A stretch of 64,000 nucleotides of DNA, from the NCBI GenBank assembly GCA_009829735.1, contig CM020619.1, positions 29,600,063-29,664,062 of the forward strand. The letters run 5' to 3'. The position numbers and the translations under genes are program-made. Positions 30,301 to 36,701 of the stretch are shown here, one piece after another (the first letter of the stretch is position 1; every line of letters starts with the position of its first letter). Below the pieces are notes generated by a model that was not told the origin of the DNA, made no database searches, and saw nothing but the letters and a program-made list of their open reading frames with translations. The DNA is from Pyropia yezoensis. Lineage: Eukaryota > Rhodophyta > Bangiophyceae > Bangiales > Bangiaceae.

Positions 30301-30716
30301 ACTGGGTCTACATCGGACACCAGAAGTTCCGAGGGAACAAGCTTATGGAATCGGTCAAGGGACCGTACCAGATCTTACACAGAGATGATCGCTCTGTCAT
30401 CCTGCACTCCGATACGGAGATACAACGCATCAACCTCAATGATGTGACACCTGCTCCGAAGCCGGAACAGCCTCAGCCGGTACCGGCTGGGTTGCTACAT
30501 GAAGCTCTTGCAACCCACCGGTCAGATGACCCGGTGGGACCCGATGGGATTCCATACCAAGTAGAGAGCGTGGTCGGACACACCGACCCGAACCTACCAG
30601 GACCCTGGTACGTCAAGATGATGTGGGTCGGATACGACTCACCCACCTGGGAACAGGCGGCAAATATACCCCGCCAACTCCTAATGCCTTACATGAGGCG
30701 ACGACGCCTACTGTAA
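24351..30716 (+). CDS. E3b gag-pol fused polyprotein (2121 aa)
   Basis: One continuous ORF from the ATG at 24351. Gag part: low-complexity N-terminus, helical capsid-like core (about residues 240-480) and a CCHC knuckle (CMLCGDPQHWVSAC, about 650). Then a protease region (about 845), RT (YLDDVIVFS), RNase H, integrase with HHCC region (GGSRMFAAMRRFFYWPAM) and core (AIDILGPLPV, SDNGANLTS, ERFNRT), and a C-terminal chromodomain (YVKMMWVGYDSPTWEQAANI). A fused Gag-Pol without stop or frameshift is known in some chromoviruses. It contrasts with E1 and E2 here. Confidence 0.95.
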   Translation: MSTQETGNFQGDGSASTPTPELNPGTGLGNPIDNIETPMLSGAGSSFGTARTAGGGGQPQLSSADLTPPPPSPGDSLMASLARIEARFTRLDARQERTEDAMAVLMSARHTTVPRRVPPTPVRFEPDGLLSESTRVNPGVATPGQPPDMAGYGSDSSGELERSHTERYARSTQSGLRGHDPEGTYAGTESAMGRGGTISQYPIDEGSEATQVPEAATPEVPASLVQAMTAQVTASVLKRMESDEFTHQLAKRLDIQDADTEIVNEVFRSVLTPERYRLEDRSTTVSESMRTTSHRAIRSMQTLMKGVPMFGGPNGRPLAVIGFLTSFKAAADKALVNEGLALEILPFFVDERVRGILREASPMPGMRVATTPMDYRGILKELLSSYLSEDKCEDHYRALRTATVQSWEDEEMFGRRIQELDYELGKLLGEGELRAILFAGVPNYVQISARGANTARTSFSRLMHMCKSLEDAYRVLHPECALAPKPKGEGGKPSLTPVPRQEKVERKAAPVLVATEQTPTGEDEPLVDQQGHLLLPATPVIDEHGTVAYIAPAGTEFQVNEEAGRRVPYVRTTGYAPVTGNPHQPLPTWAVRTEAPPHFAGRTNRLGESMFRLAPGPKAYQGAGTRATEAGNRTYGANTTRTPGTAGTSGCMLCGDPQHWVSACPLIPEVSRRAAAQRKASMGGYPARGPAPGRQQAPGGVLAVEEAPRGGTPSLGCPGGQYPAEHGKRVRGRTTRGRWGNPSKPPRTAAGKAPRRARLSRRRINPRVHLPAPTTRRQGMDDQPPRLGGEDGKPRHMEPGKGPVQDARATPEIGVGHVLFTLENFKVSATLGVDPQSTRSYYPVLDTVAGPNLIRKDTLPDKWLPRVRIARGPTIKDANGRLIRTTAVMSLRVTIGELTTEVDFLVCETLSVPCILGCTFINVHVDAIWPGRRTVELQEADGTKRGQTAIVRDLTLQGSHVSVAEVYASVEPKTLRLAKRTRFEPLSETVLPVICDLAGICRVQSNLRTYKRHGLTMANGIADLPAGGSSLLVMANYRRMAVTLRKGTILGIAELYEGDILTPDKEGQVEPLEVLAVAETTERQQPDDGKPNPSAAPADIPPKDQEALKALAEADLDHLPPSVAEGVRRMLRMHDVMWTGGALGTIGATQHRIDLVPGARPARSQPHHAGPMQREIVDGKVKRMSEAKVIRPSLSEWRAPVVIVPKKHQTPRFCIDYRRLNLLTKKDSYPLPRMDECIDSLGETTVFTTIDYNAGYWQIPVAEEDIPKKAFVCHSGAYEFLRMPFGLSNAPATFQRAIDIILSGVKWRNCLVYLDDVIVFSRNMDDHVQHVDDVLTLLRNAGVTLRLNKCVFFQQTVEYLGHQITPGKLGVLEANTRALRDAQYPTTQTQLKSFLGMCNVYRRFVKDFARIAKPLTVLTSSALRKVLQPPSPSEGEAFELLKQALLVPPALALPHRRGTFVIDIDACDNQVICTLLQGETIIGTDNAIPDLHPVGYFSRTLNPAERNYSATEREGLGVIWAVQLLRPYLEGSRFIVRSDHEPLRWLLNLGDKDSNRHGRLARWRLKMAEHDYRTIYKAGSTHHLGDALSRLDKPSGDTRQVDEDVPVVPVCVVGNATQGMADHTMAHLACPLTLADFREAQANDDDRKRHRANLLAGTAGIFSENEDGLMYRRATADGRHEVVVPVSLRQAVTEQEHENPTAGHPGGSRMFAAMRRFFYWPAMAVDVIDHVRGCHPCARNRMSLHRRASAMKLSPPDGPNEQVAIDILGPLPVMEEGNRYILVMSDRFTKLSRAVAIPSDTAYTIMNAVVDHWISAYGVMKQLLSDNGANLTSAFCTKVLGMFGIEPRRASDYHPQSNGQVERFNRTIVKMLQCYVAEHTKTWDRLLSVLTLAYNARPHRSTTIAPLEWVMPMGVGNLSLPPGRCTRYDIPKGRPAERIHLSWLAKLSWMIPKLKGALDRTQLRYKKNFDARLRVRNATLVTGDWVYIGHQKFRGNKLMESVKGPYQILHRDDRSVILHSDTEIQRINLNDVTPAPKPEQPQPVPAGLLHEALATHRSDDPVGPDGIPYQVESVVGHTDPNLPGPWYVKMMWVGYDSPTWEQAANIPRQLLMPYMRRRRLL

Positions 30717-31167
30717 CAGCCCAACCGACACCGACTTCGGCTGTTGGGGGGAGAGGCTTATACCTACTAAGTAGGGTGTCACATGGATTCGGCAAGACTT
30801 AGGTTCACTAAGTTGGAGCGGACTAGGCAAACTAAGTAAGCTACTGACTTTTACAAGTTTACTTGAAGGAGATGACTAACTCCGATAATTTCAAAGTAAC
30901 CTGAGGCTTACACCAAATCTAAACCTTCATCCATGAGGCAAGTGACGGACCAAGGAAGGTTGTCCTTCATGAGTATTATCCAACCAGGATGGGTTGGGGC
31001 ACGCGAGAAAGAGCCGAGGCAGGCCACGGCGAAGTCAGATGGGGTACTCCCCAAAGGCAGGCAGTGGTATCATGCAAACGCCCCAGCGGGGGATGAGTTT
31101 ATACTCACTACTACCCGGCCACCATAAGGGTCATCGGGTCCCTCTCCCTCACAAGCAATAGCACTCC
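30717..31167. other. E3b convergent spacer
   Basis: About 450 bp between the stop codons of gag-pol and the opposite-strand ORF. Short CTAAGTA-like direct repeats occur near 30768-30842. No coding signal. Confidence 0.5.
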
Positions 31168-33537
31168 TCAGTGGGTAGACCCGCTGCCCGAGGGAGGCCA
31201 CTCACGCGTTAACGCGTACACCTCCATGCTCCACCGGTCGGCAATCTCGCGACGGTCAATCGCCCGAGCTACCTCGGTGCACAGCTGGACGAGGGTGCTG
31301 CGGCCAGCCTCCACGTCCTCCAGAGCTGTCTGGAGGCGGCCCAACACGCCACCAAAGCAACGCGCGGAACCGACCAGCGCAGAACCTGCGGGGATATCCC
31401 CCCAGCTAACAGAGAGACCCTCCCGCATTGCGCGGGCAATGAGGGCGTCAACGCCCTCGTACCAGAGACGGGGACCCCCGTCACGCATGCCAGGGGCGGA
31501 AGGTGACACTGGCGCAGCCAGAGGAGCCACCGGAGCCGACACGGCTACCACCGGAGCCGGTGGCGCCTGAAACGAGGCCCGGTAGGACCTCACTGAAGGG
31601 GCTCCACCATAAACCCGGCGGGGCTCCGCCCGACGACGGGACACCTCACGCCCCCCACCCGCAGAGTCCCACTCTCGGGGACGACGGCCAACCGCCATCG
31701 GTACCGGGTTACCTAACCACGGGGCGAGGATCTGAAGAGGGTCATGGATAACCATGGGAATACCCAGGTCAGGAACAGCCTCGGTGGACGCCCACCCCCG
31801 GCTATTGGGCTCACCCGGCTGAGTACGCCGGATACGCAACGAGTGACGAGGCAAGGGGGAAGCCCCAGCCTGCGGGCCCCGGTACGGGGGAAGGGCCAAC
31901 ACCCCCGCCCAGTTCACGGCATCGTGAACGGCCAGCAGGGCCTCGAACTCCCGGGCCAACCCGGTCTTGGCAGCTATCATGTCCACGCCCAGCTGCCCGA
32001 TGTGCCGACGGACACCCGTCGGAAGATGAAACAGGCGCCCCTGCTGGCGGACGGACAGCAAGAAGGAGGAAGCCTGCCCGAGGGTAACCTCAAGGGTGAA
32101 AGTCCCCTGCAACGGGTGGACCGGCCGGGAGGCCAACACGCTCTCGAAGTATCGGAGGCAGGAGCCGGTGTCAGACCAGAAATCAGGGGCGGGTTCCCAC
32201 CCCTCCTGCCACAGAGGCGGGCGCACGGCAGTGTACACCGGCGCACGACCGTTACCGTTCTGCAACGCACACGTTATATCGGTGCGAAACGCATCCGCCA
32301 CAACACCATGGTTGCGTCGCCAACTCGACGCCGACTTCAACCCCGCCATGGGCGGGTACGGAGCCGTCAACGTCAGGTACGGGGATACCCCCGGGAAGTA
32401 CTCAAACCCGGGATACCGGCCGGTATCACCCACCGTCTCCCCAAACGCAACCGGCTCCGCCGCCGCCGCAATCCCCCGAGCACTAGCCGGGTAGTCAACC
32501 TCCCGCGGCAACGCGGGGGCAATCAAGTCGCATACCCCGAAGGCGGAGTCGAGGTAGACCTCACCCCGCCCTATCCGGGTGCGCCAGAGCTGCGCATGCC
32601 GGTCGTCCCGCTGACTCAGGATCCAATGGTGTTCCACCCGGACTGCGTTCGGCTGGTTGACCAGCCGCACCAACTCCCGCTCCCAACTCGGGTCCACCTT
32701 GACGCGCCGGGAGGTCTCTCCAGGGAGACGCAGCTGGTGGAAGTCCACCCGCATCCGCCCAGCGGAGTCCATCGACTCCTGCACAGTCATGCCTCGAACC
32801 CGAGCCACCAAGTCGGACATCGACATGGCGGGTTGACCCGCCGCCACGGCGACGCCGCCACCCAACGGGGCAACCCGGGCAGGACCAGGAAGAATCGGGG
32901 GCGCCAGGGGATGCCCCACCGGCAGATGGGCCGGTGCTGGATGTGCACGGGGCCGAGGAGGAAGAAGAAGGGCGGGCGCCCGCCCGGAGTAGCTCCCGGA
33001 GTCCACTGCCATCGGGGTAGACACTTCTTGACCACCAAGCGTCCGCGGCACCGCGGGCAGAGCATCGCCGCCACCCGGGCCCGACGTGGGCACCACGGGG
33101 GCAGCAGGGGTAGACCCGTTACCCGCCGCCGCGGATACACCAACCGGGCGGGCACCCGCGCCGTCTTGACCCGCCGTCCCGGCCGGGGTGCCGCCACGAC
33201 CATCCGACACGCCGGCGACGCCGATTTGACGTAGAGCTGCGCCGGCACCGGCGAGAGGAGCCATCCGGGCCGCCGGAGGAGTAGGGGTAGAGGCAGCCGC
33301 TACGCGCGGTTGCCCGCCATCCGACGGAGCCGTCGTGCTGCTGCACACGGACGACAAACCGCCCGGCGCACCTTCCGGGGCCACGCGGACGGTTACCCGG
33401 TCGCCTTCGTCCTCCGACGAGCTCGCCAAGAAGCACTCGGCAGCGGTGGCAGAGACGGGAACGTCGTCTTGCATCACCTCTTCCTCCTCCTCAAGCAGGA
33501 GGTCGTCCTCGCCCCCGGGTACCTGGGGGTCCGGCAT
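31168..33537 (-). CDS. E3b opposite-strand ORF (789 aa), unknown function
   Basis: ATG at 33537 (MPDPQVPGGEDD). Order seen: acidic N-terminus (to about 45), Pro/Ala/Gly-rich linker (about 45-250), ordered core (about 255-600, with VDFHQLRLPGETSRRVKVDP, PYLTLTAPYPPMAG, FWSDTGSCLRYF, LFHLPTGVRRHIGQ), Arg-rich basic segment, Ala/Pro linker, and a helical C-terminal segment (about 720-780). No known domain is recognised. Position, strand and plan match the E2 and E1 opposite-strand ORFs. Possible roles (antisense control, nuclear or RNA binding, a movement or accessory factor) are guesses. Confidence 0.75.
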   Translation of the reverse strand: MPDPQVPGGEDDLLLEEEEEVMQDDVPVSATAAECFLASSSEDEGDRVTVRVAPEGAPGGLSSVCSSTTAPSDGGQPRVAAASTPTPPAARMAPLAGAGAALRQIGVAGVSDGRGGTPAGTAGQDGAGARPVGVSAAAGNGSTPAAPVVPTSGPGGGDALPAVPRTLGGQEVSTPMAVDSGSYSGRAPALLLPPRPRAHPAPAHLPVGHPLAPPILPGPARVAPLGGGVAVAAGQPAMSMSDLVARVRGMTVQESMDSAGRMRVDFHQLRLPGETSRRVKVDPSWERELVRLVNQPNAVRVEHHWILSQRDDRHAQLWRTRIGRGEVYLDSAFGVCDLIAPALPREVDYPASARGIAAAAEPVAFGETVGDTGRYPGFEYFPGVSPYLTLTAPYPPMAGLKSASSWRRNHGVVADAFRTDITCALQNGNGRAPVYTAVRPPLWQEGWEPAPDFWSDTGSCLRYFESVLASRPVHPLQGTFTLEVTLGQASSFLLSVRQQGRLFHLPTGVRRHIGQLGVDMIAAKTGLAREFEALLAVHDAVNWAGVLALPPYRGPQAGASPLPRHSLRIRRTQPGEPNSRGWASTEAVPDLGIPMVIHDPLQILAPWLGNPVPMAVGRRPREWDSAGGGREVSRRRAEPRRVYGGAPSVRSYRASFQAPPAPVVAVSAPVAPLAAPVSPSAPGMRDGGPRLWYEGVDALIARAMREGLSVSWGDIPAGSALVGSARCFGGVLGRLQTALEDVEAGRSTLVQLCTEVARAIDRREIADRWSMEVYALTREWPPSGSGSTH

Positions 33538-33645
33538 GGTGAAACCGGGGTAGCAGGGGCGTCCCGTGCCAGAAAGCCGCAACCGGCTCGACCCGGTACG
33601 AGGAACGCTCGCGCGGACGAGCCAGGGAAGCGCGGGCACCCGCGC

Positions 33646-33651
33646 TTATAA
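33646..33651 (-). promoter_or_regulatory. Candidate TATA box for the E3b opposite-strand ORF
   Basis: TTATAA on the - strand, about 110 bp before the ATG at 33537. It is followed downstream by a GC inverted repeat, as in E3a at 22419-22440. Confidence 0.4.
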
Positions 33652-34125
33652 CCACACAGCTCGACACGAGCGATACGGTAGCGCGGGACGACCCGCGCCA
33701 GCCGAGCTACGAGGGCGCTCCACCCAGGCACCTGGATCGGGGCCACGCGCCCCCACACGGGGTAACCAAGGAGGGTCACTCCCAACCGCCCCCCACGCAA
33801 CGCGGGCAACCCCCGCCACCCACTCAATCGTCTCACGAGAGGGGCCCCCCTACCACCAGACGCCTGGTGGCGGATCCGCTTGCACCACCCCTCGGAAAAG
33901 GGCGTCGTGAACAGAAACCCGCATCGGGAATTCAACGGTCCGGAAAACGGATCGTGTGTGTACCACACAAAGGGGGGCACCCCCCTCAGACAACCTCGAA
34001 AAGGGGTGTCTGTCGCGACAGGGCGCAAAGCCCCACCCGACTGGTAAACGGTCACGCGACCCACTTACATTCGGTAACCCGAATGCAACTCGACCCGAGG
34101 ACGGGCCGAATCTAAGGGGGGGATA

Positions 34126-34488
34126 TGTAGCAATATAGTTGGCCGTATTGTGACCCTAATAATTGGGGGGCTACTTCTAATCCTTAACTTTCAATTTGGG
34201 AGTCCGTACTGGTCACGGTATCTATAAGTTACGTATGACCAGAGGGACTTGCATCTTGGGGTGGAGGGTAGTTAGTAGTGTCTCCGAGGATTTATAACGA
34301 GGGGGCCGGCGGCGAATCCACCGCCGGCCATGGTAGAAAAACAAACCCCTCCCATTTGGGCTCCCATCTTGGTCCCGTGGCTTGCGCTCCAAGGACAGCA
34401 ACATTGGCCTCCCGGTGACGTTGGTGCCGATCCCCCTTGGTGAGTGTTCCCTGAGAATGGACGTGCAGCGGATACCTATTGTGCTACA
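34126..34488 (+). repeat. E3b 3' LTR (copy 3)
   Basis: 363 bp with TGTAGCAATAT...TTGTGCTACA. It is preceded by a purine run (AAGGGGGGGATA). It carries the 26-base hairpin GGCCGGCGG-loop-CCGCCGGCC at 34304-34329, just after TTTATAA. Confidence 0.95.
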
Positions 34489-34498
34489 CCGGCCCTGG

Positions 34499-35920
34499 AT
34501 GGACGCAGCACTCGTCTGCGCTCTGGTCGACGCTGGCGTGCCCACATGCAGCGTGTGGGACCTGTGGACTCTGGTGTTGGCACAGGCTGAGAGTGGCAAG
34601 ACTCGCTGGGTGCGGCGGAGGAGGAAGGCGCTGGCAGCGACTCTGCTCCAGCACAAAGACGACGAGACTCACGAGTGCCGGGATGCGCCGGCGCTACACC
34701 GTCTCGTGGGCGACCCATGTGAAGAGACGGGACAGCCGGCAACAGACTCTCCCGAGTTGGGGGAAGAGGCGTCCAAGCGGCGTCGCCTCAACCCTTGCCC
34801 CCAATCCCCAACACCACACTCTCACGCACCAGCCAATTGCGACCCTAGGGTGACTCTAAAGTTGCTGCACGGGGAGCCACACGCTGAGCAGCCCGTCGTG
34901 GCAGCGGTCGCCTGGGCGCACGACATCCTGGGCGACATTGGCGGCTGGGTGAGAGGGATTGCGGCCGGAGCGCTGGCGGCGCTGCGCGCGCGCGCAACTG
35001 CTGCTGGAGAGGACCCGGACGCTGCCTGCACAAGAGATCGACAAGCAGCCGTCGGCTACCACGTCGGGATCTATCTCATTCTGCGCGTGCCTGGTCCAGG
35101 GGGATACGTCGGCCAAGTCGTCCGCTGCATACCAGCGACCACTGGCATCTTCAAGAGGCTTCATGAGCACTGCTGCCGTCAGTCCCCCTTCGGCTTCGTC
35201 AACCTTCTGTAGGAGGAGGAAGCGCGACAGGCGCGCACGTGGGGGTGCGTGCCCGTCCTCGACTGCAGCGGGGATGCGCTTGGCATTGCTCAGCTCAGTG
35301 CGGTGGCAGGCGCCCTTGCGGACGTGCTGTACAGTGCCCGTGCACGCCTCTCTGACTTGAAGAACGCCGCTCGGCCACGCACGCGGACTGCGTTGCAGGC
35401 ATCATCGGCTGTACGTGCGCATTGGGTAGACCTGTGCGGCGCGCTAGAACGGTTTCTGCTGAAGTTCGGCGACGATATCGTACCTGTCCTCTCCCACGAC
35501 GAGGCGTTTGGCCCGGGCCGCTCTTTTGGCGCAGCGGTCAATCGCTTGCGCACGAACCCGGCCCACTTCCTACAAGACGAAGCTGAAAAGTCCAAGCTCA
35601 CTGCATGGGGATTTGACTGGCGGCTGTCGCTTGCAGCGGGGGTGGAGCGGTTGGCCCATCAGAGGCAGCGTGGGATTGTAGCGGGAGCGATTGCGTTTGT
35701 GCGGAAGCACAAACGCGCTCCTTTCGGTCAAGCGGCATCGTCAAGAGAGGAAGTGGCACTGTACTGTCGCCTGTTACGGGCCAGAGCAGGTCTACAGCCC
35801 ATCTCCGATTGGGGCCATAAGAAGCTGGACGCAGCGTGGATGGAGGCCACAGGTGCACAGTCCTTTCCCCGTCATATCGTCTGGTACTGCGGGGTACGGC
35901 CCAAGAGGGCGGCAGAATAG
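34499..35920 (+). pseudogene. GIY-YIG-domain protein gene with one in-frame stop
   Basis: The frame runs from an ATG at 34499, 10 bp after the E3b 3' LTR, so the true N-terminus may have been lost. Residues about 185-235 hold a GIY-YIG nuclease signature (GIYLI ... GYVGQ ... FKRLHEHC). A TAG at 35210-35212 interrupts an otherwise continuous frame, and the next 236 codons stay open in the same phase and look protein-like and helical (RAHWVDLCGALERFLLKFGDD). GIY-YIG domains occur in repair nucleases, homing endonucleases and Penelope elements. No RT or other partner domain is seen, so the source is unclear. Decayed copy or readthrough cannot be told apart. Confidence 0.5.
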
Positions 35921-36701
35921 GGAGGCACAGCAGGGGTAGCCGCGGCGGCGGCGGTGGGAGTTCCGGCGCCGGCGACAGTGGTGGTGGTAGCGGTGGCGGT
36001 GGTGGTGGCGGGGGGGGGGGGGGGGGGTCACCCGTCAGCGCGCCCGGCGGGGGCAAGGCGCACCTCCCCACCCGGATTGGCTCCGGGCGTCGGCAGGCGG
36101 GCGGGCACAGGCGCTGGCCGCGTGGCTGGCCGCGTCACCTTGACGGCGTTGGCGGCGGCGGACAAGACAGCGGGTATGGTCTGCGTGGCGGGCGGCACGA
36201 TGGCCAAGGGGGCTGCCCCTGGCGGGACGGCGGCGGCCGGCGCGCCCCCCGGCAATCGCCGGAAAGTGGCGAAACCAACGTATAGGTATAGCTAGCTATA
36301 TCGTCTATACCCCACGAAAGCACGAGGAGAGGCCCGCTCGAGTCCGGCGTCCGTCGTCGCGTGCCGCAGGGACCGTGGAATGTGGTTTTCGGCCGCCAAA
36401 GTCGGGGGTGAAAAATACATGTCTGGAGCCGTTTTCCCTCAAAAACGGGTGAGCTGCCGCCGGCCGCGTCCCACACCTCTCCCCACACGGAGCGCAACCG
36501 CGAACGAGAAGGCCGGCCCTCTGTTCAGCAGCAGCCGACGACGCCCCCGCGCACGGCACCCGTTCAAGCCACCGTCATCACCGCCGCTGCCTCCCCCGCA
36601 CCCTGCTGCCGCTGTCCCTAACTTGCCGTCCACGTCGCCCCCTGCGCTTGGCAGGCGCGGTCGGCCTGGACGCCCGGTCGTGGGCCCCGCCTGTGGGGGG
36701 C
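35921..36701. other. Intergenic, G/C simple repeats, upstream of mnmG
   Basis: GGCGGT-type repeats and an 18-base G run near 36010-36027. The sequence is TATA-like (TATAGGTATAGCTAGCTATA) near 36280-36300. CCTGCGCTTGGCAG at 36641-36654 looks like a 3' splice site, so an upstream 5' UTR exon is possible. Confidence 0.4.

Larger units (their letters stand above)
23762..34488 (+). mobile_element. E3b: complete-looking Ty3/gypsy chromodomain element
   Basis: 10,727 bp: 5' LTR 23762-24125, primer-binding site 24127-24145, a single gag-pol ORF 24351-30716, opposite-strand ORF 31168-33537, 3' LTR 34126-34488. The long frames are open, so it looks whole. The two LTRs differ at roughly 18-19 positions by eye (about 5%), so it is much older than E2 or is a mosaic. 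No target duplication was found: flanks are CGCAA on the left and CCGGC on the right. Confidence 0.93.

Noticed and set aside
31744-33234. 496-codon + strand frame inside the E3b opposite-strand ORF
   Set aside because: It is a mirror of the opposite-strand ORF; its content is Arg/Pro/His-rich and the homologous part of E3a supports the - strand frame.
34382-34498. Longer 5' extension of the GIY-YIG frame
   Set aside because: It reads through the end of the E3b 3' LTR, so it cannot be the original start.
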